Positions 24,889 to 33,037 of a stretch of 64,000 bases of DNA are shown here, piece by piece. Made by a program: the position numbers and the translations under genes. Positions within the stretch are counted from its first letter, which is position 1; each line of letters starts with the position of its first letter. Under the pieces are notes generated by a model that saw only the letters and a list, made by a program, of their open reading frames with translations, was not told the DNA's origin and ran no database searches. The DNA comes from JAIXUI01 sp943373175 (lineage in GTDB: Bacteria > Bacteroidota > Bacteroidia > UBA7662 > JAIXUI01): assembly GCA_943373175.1 (NCBI GenBank), contig CALSBM010000002.1:33631-97630 (forward strand), in the 5' to 3' direction.

Positions 24889-25233
24889 TTAACGAACGGT
24901 ATTGACTACAGTTTGAAAAGCAACTGGGTGATTCATGGCGAGGTCAGCGAGGACTTTACGATTGAGTTTCAGTTGTTTCTCATTGATTTTACCCATCAGT
25001 TGAGAATAAGAAAGACCTTCTTGACGAGCACCTGCGTTGATACGGGCAATCCAAAGAGTACGGAAGTGACGTTTTTTGGTTTTGCGGTCACGGTAAGCGT
25101 AAACGCCTGCCTTTTCAACGGCATTTTTGGCGACCGTGTACACTTTAGAACGTGCTCCCCAATAGCCTTTGGCAAGGCGCATGATTTTTTTTCTGCGACG
25201 GCGGGAAGCCACGTGGTTGACGGATCTGGGCAT
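24889..25233 (-). CDS. rplT: 50S ribosomal protein bL20
   Basis: Large-subunit assembly protein bL20, 114 residues, the normal length. The basic N-terminal extension (MPRSVNHVASRRRRKKIMR) and the core (GYWGARSKVYTVAKNAVEKA, YRDRKTKKR, RTLWIARINAG, LNRKVLADLA) are typical. It is needed early in 50S assembly and, in well-studied bacteria, represses the rpmI-rplT part of its own operon. It follows rpmI after 19 nt and closes the operon with a terminator. Confidence 0.97.
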   Translation of the reverse strand: MPRSVNHVASRRRRKKIMRLAKGYWGARSKVYTVAKNAVEKAGVYAYRDRKTKKRHFRTLWIARINAGARQEGLSYSQLMGKINEKQLKLNRKVLADLAMNHPVAFQTVVNTVR

Positions 25234-25252
25234 CTTCTAAAAATTTAAGGGT

Positions 25253-25453
25253 TTATTTTCCGATTGCGAGCAAACGTTTAACATTATCTTCCTGCGTGTG
25301 GTGAACCATAGCAGTGCGAACGAGGTTGCGCTTGCGCTTAGTTGATTTTTTAGTCAGGATGTGACTGTGGTAAGCGTGTTTACGCTTGATTTTGCCTGTT
25401 CCGGTAAGCGCGAAACGCTTTTTAGCACCGGAATTGGTTTTCATCTTGGGCAT
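25253..25453 (-). CDS. rpmI: 50S ribosomal protein bL35
   Basis: Large-subunit protein bL35, 66 residues. The sequence begins MPKMKTNSGAKKRFALTGTG and continues with the basic KIKRKHAYHSHILTKKSTKRK region expected for the family. It sits 10 nt after infC and 19 nt before rplT in the standard order. Confidence 0.97.
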   Translation of the reverse strand: MPKMKTNSGAKKRFALTGTGKIKRKHAYHSHILTKKSTKRKRNLVRTAMVHHTQEDNVKRLLAIGK

Positions 25454-25463
25454 ATCCGTAGAA

Positions 25464-26015
25464 TTACTTGGTTTTCAATGATTTAGGAGAGATGAAGATG
25501 TGCATTCGTTTACCTTCGAGCTTAGGCATTTGTTCAAGTTTTCCTATTTCTTCAAGTTTTTGTGCAAACTGAAGCAACAGAAGCTCACCACGCTCTTTAA
25601 ATACGATTGCTCGTCCTCTGAAATGAACGTATGCTTTAACTTTTGCTCCCTCAGTGAGGAAAGTCTCAGCATGTTTAAGTTTGAAGTTAAAGTCGTGCTC
25701 ATCGGTATTAGGGCCGAAGCGAATTTCCTTCACTACAGTTTTTACCGTATTGGCCTTTATTTCCTTTTCCTTCTTACGTTTTTCGTAAAGAAATTTAGAG
25801 AAATCGACTATTCTACAGACCGGAGGAAGTGCTCTGTCGGTAATGGTGACTAAGTCCAGACCTTGTTGGTCGGCCATAGCAATTGCTTTTTCAAGCGAGT
25901 AAACACCATTCTCTACATTTTCGCCTACAAGGCGTACTTCCGTAGCGGTAATCTGCTCGTTTATGGGCAGTTCGTATTCCGGTTTGACCACACGGGCCGG
26001 CTGTCTGGGTTTCAA
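25464..26015 (-). CDS. infC: Translation initiation factor IF-3
   Basis: IF-3 of 183 residues binds the 30S subunit, prevents premature 50S joining and checks the initiator tRNA-start codon pair. The N-domain (LPINEQITATEVRLVGENVE split by linker) and the C-domain (VKEIRFGPNTDEHDFNFK, GAKVKAYVHFRGR, GKRMHIFISP) are complete. The only start in register with the family is TTG at 26015, whose TTGA overlaps the thrS stop by four bases; an in-frame stop lies three codons upstream. A weak start codon fits the known autoregulation of infC by IF-3, which relies on AUU in enteric bacteria. Confidence 0.95.
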   Translation of the reverse strand: MKPRQPARVVKPEYELPINEQITATEVRLVGENVENGVYSLEKAIAMADQQGLDLVTITDRALPPVCRIVDFSKFLYEKRKKEKEIKANTVKTVVKEIRFGPNTDEHDFNFKLKHAETFLTEGAKVKAYVHFRGRAIVFKERGELLLLQFAQKLEEIGKLEQMPKLEGKRMHIFISPKSLKTK

Positions 26016-27952
26016 TTTCTGTTAATTTCCCTTTCTATTGAGTCGCGAACATACTGAACAAATTCCGAAATGCTCATAGAGCCGAGGTCGCCCTCGCCCT
26101 GCTTTCGCACCGATACTCTTCGTTCACTTTGCTCTTTTTCACCGATTATAAGCATGAGAGGCACTTTTTGAATCTCCGCATCACGAATTTTCCTTCCGAT
26201 TTTCTCGTCTCGATGGTCAGTGAAGCCGCGAATATCGTGATTAATAAGCTCTTTTAAAACTTCATCGGCATAATCCCTAAATTTTTCGCTGATTGAAAGA
26301 ATAGCATATTGTTCAGGAGCGAGCCAAAGCGGGAATTTTCCAGCGCAATGCTCAATTAAAACTGCAGTAAATCTCTCAAGCGATCCAAAAGGCGCCCGGT
26401 GTATCATCACTGGACGGTGCTTCTGGTTATCAGCCCCTGTATATTCCAGTTCAAATCGCTCCGGCAGGTTGTAGTCCACTTGAATGGTGCCCAGTTGCCA
26501 TTTCCTTCCCAGCGCATCCTTGACCATAAAATCGAGCTTAGGGCCATAAAATGCAGCTTCTCCCAATTCGGTTGTGGTAGTGAGGTTACGCTCAGCTACA
26601 GCGTCAATGATTGCCTGCTCGGCTTTCTCCCAAGCCTCATCAGTACCAATATACTTCTCTTTATTCTCCGGATCTCTAAGCGAAATCTGAGCGGTGAATT
26701 CAGTAAAACCCAGTGCATTGAAAACATAAAGTACGAGGTCTATCACCTTGATAAACTCGTCTTTCACTTGATCAGGGCGGCAAAATAAATGTGCATCGTC
26801 TTGGGTAAAACCCCTGACTCGGGTTAGTCCATGAAGCTCGCCACTCTGTTCATACCGATAGACAGTTCCAAATTCAGCAAACCTTAGTGGCAAATCGCGG
26901 TAAGAACGAGGCCTCGTTTTATATATTTCGCAATGATGCGGGCAGTTCATGGGTTTCAGAAAATACTCTTCGTTCACATCTGGAGTTCGGATGGGTTGGA
27001 AAGAGTCTTTGCCATATTTCGCATAGTGCCCGGAGGTGACATACAACTCCTTGGAACCAATGTGCGGGGTTACTACCGGCAGGTAACCAGCTTTAAGCTG
27101 TGCTTTTTGAAGGAAGGCTATCAGACGTTCCCGCATCATAGCTCCTTTGGGCAACCATAATGGAAGACCCATACCTACTTTTTCTGAAAATGCGAAAAGC
27201 TCAAGTTCTTTACCCAACTTACGATGGTCACGTTTTTTAGCTTCTTCCAGTAAATAAAGGTATTCCTTGAGTTCTTTTTTATCGGGAAATGTTACAGCGT
27301 AAATGCGTGTTAGCTGTTTGTTTTTCTCATTGCCCCTCCAATATGCTCCGGCGGTATTGAGCAACTTTACGGCTTTAATGGACGAAGTGTTCGGGATGTG
27401 TGGCCCTTTGCATAAATCCACGAACTGCCCCTGTTGATAAAAGGTTATATCGCCATCCGTCAGGTCCTGAATCAGTTCAATCTTGTAAGGGTCGCCCTTT
27501 TCGGTAAAATAACGAAGAGCATCCGCTTTGCTCACCTCAGTGCGCTCATAAGTGTTACCCTGAGCAGCGAGTTCAATCATTTTAGCCTCGATTTGCTCGA
27601 AGTCATCCGATGAAAAGGAATGATCTCCGAAATCGATATCGTAGTAAAATCCGCGTTCAATGGATGGGCCAATGCCTAATTTTATTCCGGGATAAAGTTC
27701 TTCGAGTGCTTCTGCCATTAGGTGAGCCGAAGAATGCCAGAAGGTTCTTTTGGCTTCTTCTTGCTCCCATGACAGAAGTTCAAGGGTGCAATCCTCTAAG
27801 AGTGGGCGGAGTAAATCTCTTACTTCTCCATTGACTTTAGCCGCCAGCATTCGACGAGCTAAACCTTCGCTGATGCTCTTGGCAACATCAAGGGAAGAAG
27901 TTCCAGCCGGATATTGGCGTTTTGCGCCATCGGGAAGGGTAATTGTGATCAT
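26012..27952 (-). CDS. thrS: Threonyl-tRNA synthetase
   Basis: A class II aminoacyl-tRNA synthetase charging tRNA-Thr, 646 residues with the full bacterial architecture: TGS domain (1-61), the HxxxH editing domain (HSSAH at 73-77 and CKGPH further on) that clears Ser-tRNA-Thr, the catalytic core with LKPMNCPHHCEIYK and FAEFGTVYRYE, and the C-terminal anticodon-binding domain (ending near REINRN). Its ATG overlaps the upstream TPR gene stop as ATGA, and its own stop overlaps the infC start, so the operon is translationally coupled throughout. Confidence 0.97.
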   Translation of the reverse strand: MITITLPDGAKRQYPAGTSSLDVAKSISEGLARRMLAAKVNGEVRDLLRPLLEDCTLELLSWEQEEAKRTFWHSSAHLMAEALEELYPGIKLGIGPSIERGFYYDIDFGDHSFSSDDFEQIEAKMIELAAQGNTYERTEVSKADALRYFTEKGDPYKIELIQDLTDGDITFYQQGQFVDLCKGPHIPNTSSIKAVKLLNTAGAYWRGNEKNKQLTRIYAVTFPDKKELKEYLYLLEEAKKRDHRKLGKELELFAFSEKVGMGLPLWLPKGAMMRERLIAFLQKAQLKAGYLPVVTPHIGSKELYVTSGHYAKYGKDSFQPIRTPDVNEEYFLKPMNCPHHCEIYKTRPRSYRDLPLRFAEFGTVYRYEQSGELHGLTRVRGFTQDDAHLFCRPDQVKDEFIKVIDLVLYVFNALGFTEFTAQISLRDPENKEKYIGTDEAWEKAEQAIIDAVAERNLTTTTELGEAAFYGPKLDFMVKDALGRKWQLGTIQVDYNLPERFELEYTGADNQKHRPVMIHRAPFGSLERFTAVLIEHCAGKFPLWLAPEQYAILSISEKFRDYADEVLKELINHDIRGFTDHRDEKIGRKIRDAEIQKVPLMLIIGEKEQSERRVSVRKQGEGDLGSMSISEFVQYVRDSIEREINRN

Positions 27953-28992
27953 GATTTTATTTCAGAAAGCCTGGCTTTTGCCAGTACATGTTTAGGATCT
28001 ATTTCGAGTGTTTTTTGAAAGTCAAGTTTTGCTCTGCTTTTATCCCCTTTAAGTAAAAAGCAATATCCGCGATTAAACAGAGCATCTGCGTATAAATTAT
28101 TGGCTTCCCAAGAACGGGAAAACCATTGAATAGCCTCATCAAGTTGATTTTGTCCTAATGCTATATATCCCAAATTAAACAACGCCAAAGGCTGAGTAGG
28201 TTGAAAGCGAATCAGTTCACGGTAAGTGTCTGCAGCTCGATCCAACTCCCCCTTACTTTGGTACCACATACCAAGGGAGTACCACGCTTCGTCTCGGGTG
28301 CTGTCCATTCTTATGGCATTTTGAAAATAGCGGCTTGCCAGTGTATCCTTTTTCGCCGAATAGTAAAGTCCTAACTGGAGATATGCCTCGTAATACGAAG
28401 GGTCGAGTTCGAGGGCAGTTTGAAAACTCGACATAGATTTAACAGGATTCTTCTGTTCGAGATAAATCATTCCCTTCCAATAATACCCTTCTGCAATAGT
28501 TGGATCGAGCTTAAGACCTTGATTGATTGATTGAAAAGCTAACTCGTACTTCCGATTATAATACAACCATTCTCCTTTGCGGAGGTGAGCCAATGCAAAC
28601 TTAGGATTGATCTTAAGTGCTTTATCTATAGCATTTTCTGCCTGAACCGGAGCGCCAAGCCGGACATTCAGGGTGTGCAAGGTGGTAAAGTAAGCCGCAT
28701 TGAGTGTGTCGAAACGAAAAGCTATCTCTAAATCAGATAGTGCGCGTTTCCACTGACGGACTTTAATTAGCGCAAGCGCGCGGTTATGGTAATTTTCCGG
28801 ATTCTCCGGGCTTTGATTGATGACCCTAGTCAGTTCCTTCAACTCATCATTGAGGAAAAGAATGCTATCTCCTGCAAGCGAATCATTAACGCTTACTTCC
28901 TTTTGATCTTTAGGCTGGCCGGAATTGCATGAGAAAAATCCAACAGCCAGAATGGCAGCAGGTATCCATTTAAAAAGAGAAGTAAACTTCAT
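27949..28992 (-). CDS. TPR-repeat lipoprotein
   Basis: A predicted lipoprotein of 347 residues. The signal peptide (MKFTSLFKWIPAAILAVG) ends in FFSC-N, an acceptable Bacteroidota lipobox with Cys22. From about residue 50 onward it is almost entirely tetratricopeptide repeats, about eight, with canonical signatures such as YYWKGMIYLEQKNPVKSM and ALFNLGYIALGQNQLDEAI. It should sit in the periplasm or at the surface and serve as a protein-binding scaffold; the partner is unknown. It is the first gene of the thrS-infC-rpmI-rplT operon and overlaps thrS by 4 bases, so its level may be tied to translation capacity. Confidence 0.88.
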   Translation of the reverse strand: MKFTSLFKWIPAAILAVGFFSCNSGQPKDQKEVSVNDSLAGDSILFLNDELKELTRVINQSPENPENYHNRALALIKVRQWKRALSDLEIAFRFDTLNAAYFTTLHTLNVRLGAPVQAENAIDKALKINPKFALAHLRKGEWLYYNRKYELAFQSINQGLKLDPTIAEGYYWKGMIYLEQKNPVKSMSSFQTALELDPSYYEAYLQLGLYYSAKKDTLASRYFQNAIRMDSTRDEAWYSLGMWYQSKGELDRAADTYRELIRFQPTQPLALFNLGYIALGQNQLDEAIQWFSRSWEANNLYADALFNRGYCFLLKGDKSRAKLDFQKTLEIDPKHVLAKARLSEIKS

Positions 28993-28999
28993 TAGGCGG

Positions 29000-29007
29000 C
29001 AAAATTA
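29000..29007 (-). promoter_or_regulatory. Promoter -7 box of the TPR-thrS operon
   Basis: On the minus strand TAATTTTG matches TAnnTTTG and ends 7 nt before the ATG at 28992. No clear -33 TTTG is seen. Confidence 0.55.
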
Positions 29008-29126
29008 GGGTGATGAAACCGAGCATAAAAGCGTGAAGGTTAATAATATGCCGGAAAAACTCTCTCGCCAGACTGTTTCAACACTTTAATTTGATGCAAA
29101 TGCTCATGTTGGAGCGTGTAGGTTTA

Positions 29127-29134
29127 TAGATTTG
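29127..29134 (+). promoter_or_regulatory. Promoter -7 box of the propeller-GT2-ROK operon
   Basis: TAGATTTG ends 5 nt before the ATG at 29140. The upstream GTG at 29134 overlaps the box, which argues against it as the start. Confidence 0.55.
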
Positions 29135-29139
29135 TGGCC

Positions 29140-30246
29140 ATGAAAAAACACCTAAGGCTCTTATTGATTCCGATAGCCTTTTACGGATTTGCATTTACAA
29201 CAGGGCCTATCAATAAAACTTCTACTCCCGCCACTAACGGATCCGACAGTTTGTTGTATCCAGAAGAAAAGCACTTTAGTAATATCCGCCAATTGACCTC
29301 TGGAGGCGACAACGCCGAAGCGTACTGGAGTTTTGATAGCAGGCATTTAATTTTTCAATCCAACAATAAGCAATGGGGGGTGCAATGTGATCAGATTTTC
29401 CTCATCAAGGATGAAACGCCCGCCCCTGCCGATATTGCTCCTTCTATGCTAAGTAGCGGAAAAGGAAGAACCACTTGTGCGTATTTTTTGCCCGGAAACA
29501 AATCTGTTTTGTTTGCTACAACCGAAGCAGGCGGTGCAGCTTGTCCGCCTGAGCCTCAGCGAAGAGCCGATGGCAAATACCTGTGGCCTATTTATCCAAG
29601 CTTTGATATTGTAGTAACCAATTTGAAAGGCAAAGTTCAAAAAAAATTGACCAACCATCCCGGATACGATGCTGAGGCTACTGTATCGCCGGATGGGAAG
29701 AAAATAGTTTTTACTTCTGATCGAAGTGGAGACCTCGAATTATGGACTATGGACATCAATGGGAAAAATCTTCGTCAGGTGACCAAGGGGCTTGGCTATG
29801 ATGGAGGTGCTTTCTTCTCGCCTGACTCCAAAAGACTTGTTTTCAGAGCATCACGGCCTACTTCTGATTCTGAAATCAGTGAGTACAAAGCCTTGCTTAA
29901 AGAAGGTTTGGTTGCTCCTACTAGTATGGAAATCTACACTTGTAACTTAGATGGAAGTAAACTAAAACAGGTAACCCGCTTAGGCAAAGCCAATTGGGCT
30001 CCTTTCTTCCATCCGTCAGGGAAGAAAATTATTTTTTCATCCAATCATAAGAGTAAGCGTGGATTTCAGTTTAACCTGTTCATGATTAATGAAGACGGAA
30101 CCGGATTGGAGCAAATTTCGTATGACAAGGTGTTCGATGCGTTTCCTATGTTTTCTCCTAATGGCAAAAAGCTGGTTTTTTCTTCGAACCGTAATAACAA
30201 AGGAACAAGAGATACCAACATTTTTGCAGTTGACTGGAAAGATTAA
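29140..30246 (+). CDS. Secreted TolB/PD40-type beta-propeller protein
   Basis: An exported protein of 368 residues with an N-terminal signal sequence (KKHLRLLLIPIAFYGFAFTTG). The rest carries WD40-like PD40 repeats with the TolB hallmark of S-PDGKKI-F-S followed by D-L-MD-NG, for example SPDGKKIVFTSDRSGDLELW, SPDSKRLVFRAS, HPSGKKIIFSSN and SPNGKKLVFSSN. Such propellers bind proteins or glycans in the periplasm; TolB itself works with Pal, but this one lacks TolB's N-terminal domain, so a generic propeller call is safer. A pair of Cys in the middle (CAYF, AACPP) may form a disulfide. GT2 and ROK genes follow with short gaps, so the three are likely co-transcribed. Confidence 0.85.
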   Translation: MKKHLRLLLIPIAFYGFAFTTGPINKTSTPATNGSDSLLYPEEKHFSNIRQLTSGGDNAEAYWSFDSRHLIFQSNNKQWGVQCDQIFLIKDETPAPADIAPSMLSSGKGRTTCAYFLPGNKSVLFATTEAGGAACPPEPQRRADGKYLWPIYPSFDIVVTNLKGKVQKKLTNHPGYDAEATVSPDGKKIVFTSDRSGDLELWTMDINGKNLRQVTKGLGYDGGAFFSPDSKRLVFRASRPTSDSEISEYKALLKEGLVAPTSMEIYTCNLDGSKLKQVTRLGKANWAPFFHPSGKKIIFSSNHKSKRGFQFNLFMINEDGTGLEQISYDKVFDAFPMFSPNGKKLVFSSNRNNKGTRDTNIFAVDWKD

Positions 30247-30264
30247 AAAAGGCAAAAGAATAAG

Positions 30265-30996
30265 GTGAGTCGAAATCTGGTGGTAATCCCCACCTACAAT
30301 GAAAAGGGGAACATCGAAGCAATGCTCAGGAGGATTTTCGCTCTGGGCCACCACTTTCATATCCTGGTGGTGGATGACAATTCGCCGGATGGCACAGCCG
30401 ACATTGTGAGAACCCTTCAGCAGGATTTCCATGGAAAGCTTTTTCTTGAAAGCAGAAGCGGCAAACAAGGCTTAGGGACTGCTTACATACACGGATTCAG
30501 GTGGGCACTTGCCCGTTCTTATCAACTTATCTACGAAATCGACGCAGATTTCAGCCATAATCCGGACGATCTGCTTAAACTTGAACACACTTGCCTTCGG
30601 GAGGATGCAGATATAGCCATTGGTTCGAGGTATGTAACCGGCGTTAATGTGGTTAATTGGCCTATCTCAAGGGTACTACTCTCCTATTTTGCATCAGTTT
30701 ATGTACGGTTTATCACCAGGATGCCCATTATGGATGCTACTGCCGGTTTTATTTGCTATAAAAGACAGGTGTTAGAAAAAATCCGGTTTGATAAAATTCG
30801 GTTTGTAGGCTACGCCTTTCAGATAGAAATGAAATACACTGCCTGGAAACATGGATTTGCGCTTAAAGAAGTACCGATAATTTTCACCGACCGTACTGTT
30901 GGGGAATCAAAAATGTCGAAAGGCATAGTAAAAGAAGCTGTTCTCGGAGTAATCTCCATGAGGCTACGCACTATCTTCCGTTCCTATAAAAATTAA
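30265..30996 (+). CDS. Family 2 glycosyltransferase, polyprenol-phosphate mannosyltransferase-like
   Basis: A cytoplasmic GT-A glycosyltransferase of 243 residues resembling dolichol/polyprenol-phosphate mannosyl (or glucosyl) transferase DPM1. Motifs include the start VVIPTYNEKGNIE, VVDDNSPDGTADIV, the DxD-like EIDADFSHNP, and the C-terminal DRTVGESKMS signature of the DPM1 group. It lacks C-terminal membrane helices, as in soluble DPM1. It probably makes a lipid-linked sugar donor for GT-C enzymes. The start is GTG after a weak AAGG, 18 nt after the propeller gene. The ROK kinase gene begins one base after its stop. Confidence 0.92.
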   Translation: MSRNLVVIPTYNEKGNIEAMLRRIFALGHHFHILVVDDNSPDGTADIVRTLQQDFHGKLFLESRSGKQGLGTAYIHGFRWALARSYQLIYEIDADFSHNPDDLLKLEHTCLREDADIAIGSRYVTGVNVVNWPISRVLLSYFASVYVRFITRMPIMDATAGFICYKRQVLEKIRFDKIRFVGYAFQIEMKYTAWKHGFALKEVPIIFTDRTVGESKMSKGIVKEAVLGVISMRLRTIFRSYKN

Positions 30997-30997
30997 G

Positions 30998-31960
30998 ATG
31001 AAAGAACAACTTTGTTTCGGCGTTGATATTGGAGGCACCAATACCTCCATTGGACTTGTTAACCGTATAGGCGATATACTCAACGAGGAAGTTATCCCAA
31101 CACATCGTGAACAGGATGCTAGTTCCTACCTGCCACGATTATTCCGCAAGATGGAGGAGATGGGCAAACGTTATCAAGAAGATTACGAGCTGGCCGGCAT
31201 AGGGATTGGCGCACCAAACGCCAATTTTTACCGAGGAACCGTTGAAAACCCTCCTAATTTGAACTGGGGAAAGGTCGTAGAAGTTAGAAAAATCGTTGGT
31301 GAACATTTCGGTATTCCCTGCGCCTTAACGAACGATGCAAATGCAGCAGCTATTGGAGAAATGACGTTTGGCGCCGCTCAAGGCATGAAGGATTTCATCG
31401 TGGTCACCTTGGGTACCGGCTTAGGTAGTGGAATTGTAGTTAATGGACAATTGGTTTATGGCCACGATGGTTTTGCTGGTGAGTTAGGGCATACCATAGT
31501 GAATGTAAACGGGCGGCATTGTGGTTGTGGCAATAAAGGATGTTTGGAAACTTATGTTTCTGCGACAGGCATCAAACGAACCATTTTCAAACTTTTGGCT
31601 GATTATACTTCAGACAGCGAATTGCGAAATGTGAGTTTCGAAGAACTTGATGCAAAAATGATTACAGAAGCTGCAATCAGAGGAGATAAAATCGCTCTTG
31701 AAGCATTTGAATATACTGGGAGAATTTTGGGTATGAAGCTGGCAGAAGCTATAGCCATTACCAGCCCTGAAGCTATTTTCCTCTTTGGAGGCTTAGCGAA
31801 TGCAAGGGATTTGCTTTTCCAACCTACTTTGCTTCACATGGAAAAATTTCTACTTCCCATTTTTAAGAATAAAGTCAAGCTTCAAATTTCAGGATTGCAG
31901 GATAAAAATGCTGCAGTGCTCGGTGCTTCTGCTTTAATTTGGAACGATCTAATTCGTTAA
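30998..31960 (+). CDS. ROK-family sugar kinase (glucokinase-like)
   Basis: A ROK-family kinase of 320 residues, probably phosphorylating glucose or another hexose with ATP. Visible signatures are the phosphate-binding DIGGTNTSIGL (10-20), LTNDANAAAIGE with the catalytic Asp, VTLGTGLGSGIVVNG, ELGHTIVN and the zinc motif CGCGNKGCLET. There is no DNA-binding domain, so it is an enzyme and not a NagC/XylR-type repressor. Its ATG follows the GT2 stop by a single base (TAAGATG). Confidence 0.93.
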   Translation: MKEQLCFGVDIGGTNTSIGLVNRIGDILNEEVIPTHREQDASSYLPRLFRKMEEMGKRYQEDYELAGIGIGAPNANFYRGTVENPPNLNWGKVVEVRKIVGEHFGIPCALTNDANAAAIGEMTFGAAQGMKDFIVVTLGTGLGSGIVVNGQLVYGHDGFAGELGHTIVNVNGRHCGCGNKGCLETYVSATGIKRTIFKLLADYTSDSELRNVSFEELDAKMITEAAIRGDKIALEAFEYTGRILGMKLAEAIAITSPEAIFLFGGLANARDLLFQPTLLHMEKFLLPIFKNKVKLQISGLQDKNAAVLGASALIWNDLIR

Positions 31961-32008
31961 CGAATTCCTAATTAAAAGAATATCAACTGGTTACTGCCTT
32001 TGTTTTTC

Positions 32009-32016
32009 TACCTTTG
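32009..32016 (+). promoter_or_regulatory. Promoter -7 box of the HYC_CC_PP gene
   Basis: TACCTTTG ends one base before ATG (32018) and 4 nt before the next codon, GTG (32021). The transcript may begin at or just inside this start, so the GTG could be the working start. Confidence 0.6.
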
Positions 32017-32017
32017 C

Positions 32018-32401
32018 ATGGTGAAAAAGTTAGTCCGTCTGGTTTTAGTAATGGCGTATCTGCTTGCGGTAAGCGGAGTAAGCATTGTGCGCCATTACTG
32101 TGCCGACGAGCTGGCTTCAATAAGTCTGAATTCTGATTCAGGCTGTGGCAGTTGTTCTGATACTGAGGATGATTGTTGTAGCACAGAGGTAACTCAATCT
32201 GAGGTTAATCACGACCACTCTCCGGCTACTTCCGTTTGTTTCAGTCCTTGGTTTCAAGTATTGAAATCAGTACTTCCACCCTCCTACTCGCTTTGGTTAG
32301 TTCAAAAAGCTGAACGAGTTACACACTTTTGGGAGCGAGGTCCTCCCTTATATAAGAACCTCCATCATTTCCTTTCTTGGGTCGCTAACTGGAGAAATTA
32401 G
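32018..32401 (+). CDS. HYC_CC_PP family small membrane/secreted protein
   Basis: A 127-residue protein with an N-terminal hydrophobic segment (about 5-24) and the three motifs that name the Bacteroidota HYC_CC_PP family: HYC (26-28), CC (53-54) and PP (109-110, RGPPLYK). Additional cysteines at 43, 46 and 74 and a His/Asp-rich stretch (NHDHS) suggest metal binding in the periplasm. The function of the family is not established. The gene is followed by a secreted heavy-metal-associated domain protein and an outer-membrane barrel, which supports a metal-handling role. A longer reading from 32000 is rejected because it runs through the promoter. Confidence 0.82.
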   Translation: MVKKLVRLVLVMAYLLAVSGVSIVRHYCADELASISLNSDSGCGSCSDTEDDCCSTEVTQSEVNHDHSPATSVCFSPWFQVLKSVLPPSYSLWLVQKAERVTHFWERGPPLYKNLHHFLSWVANWRN

Positions 32402-32414
32402 CCTTGATTATTCT

Positions 32415-32431
32415 GCACGAAGTTATCGTGC
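32415..32431 (+). other. Small hairpin between the HYC_CC_PP and HMA genes
   Basis: A perfect 6-bp stem, GCACGA with TCGTGC, has a 5-nt loop (AGTTA). It has no T tract, so it is more likely a processing or regulatory structure than a terminator. Confidence 0.4.
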
Positions 32432-32448
32432 GATGTCTTGTGCTTACT

Positions 32449-32464
32449 GTTGAACATGTTCAAC
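32449..32464. promoter_or_regulatory. Perfect 16-bp palindrome, candidate operator
   Basis: GTTGAACATGTTCAAC is its own reverse complement over 16 bases. It lies 27 nt upstream of the HMA-protein ATG and just after the small hairpin. Its size suits a dimeric repressor or activator, and the adjacent genes suggest a metal-responsive one, but no regulator gene is present in the neighbourhood. Confidence 0.5.
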
Positions 32465-32491
32465 CCGTTTTCTCCATTTAAAACCCAACCA

Positions 32492-33037
32492 ATGAAAAAT
32501 CTTTTTTTGAGCATCATGCTCTTTTTAGCTGTACTGAGCAGCCAAGCCCAAACCATGACCTCAGCAACCCTTCAAATTTCCGGACTTACCTGTTCTATGT
32601 GTCAGAAGTCCACGTATAAAGCACTCTTGTCACTCCCATTTGTAAAGTCAATTGAAACTGACTTGGCGAAAGCGAAATTTATTCTGCAATTCAAAACGGA
32701 TGTAGCAGTTGATCCGGACTTAATTTCGAAAGAAGTTGAAGATGCCGGCTTTGCAATTGCCGGTTTAACCATAGCGGTTTCCATGCCCAAGGTTTCCATT
32801 GAAAAGGATCAGCATCTTAAAATAGGTCAGCGTTGGTATCACTTTGTAAATTCAGCCGGTAAAACGGTTGAAGGAGTTGTTAATCTTCAATTCATTGACA
32901 AACACTTTGTTGAAGATTCTCAATTCTTGGTTTATTCTAACAAGACCGATTATGGTTGCTATAAAACAGGAAAAATGGCTGCTTGCTGCCATTCCGGGGA
33001 TCAACCTTCGGGTAGAATTTATCACGTTACGCTCTGA
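32492..33037 (+). CDS. Secreted heavy-metal-associated (HMA) domain protein
   Basis: A 181-residue exported protein: signal peptide MKNLFLSIMLFLAVLSSQAQ, then an HMA ferredoxin-like fold (about 24-95) with the metal-binding GLTCSMC, C34 and C37. Most HMA domains are cytoplasmic, so one behind a signal peptide is noteworthy. The remaining ~80 residues contain WYHFVNSAGK and a second cysteine cluster (DYGCYK, AACCHSG) that could add a metal site. It probably binds Cu(I) or a similar soft metal in the periplasm. The start at 32492 is set by the signal peptide; the longer reading from 32438 spans the palindrome. Its TGA overlaps the next ATG. Confidence 0.85.
   Translation: MKNLFLSIMLFLAVLSSQAQTMTSATLQISGLTCSMCQKSTYKALLSLPFVKSIETDLAKAKFILQFKTDVAVDPDLISKEVEDAGFAIAGLTIAVSMPKVSIEKDQHLKIGQRWYHFVNSAGKTVEGVVNLQFIDKHFVEDSQFLVYSNKTDYGCYKTGKMAACCHSGDQPSGRIYHVTL

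Noticed and set aside
32438..32491. Upstream ATG extending the HMA protein by 18 residues
   Set aside because: It spans the 16-bp palindrome and precedes a clean signal peptide that starts at 32492.
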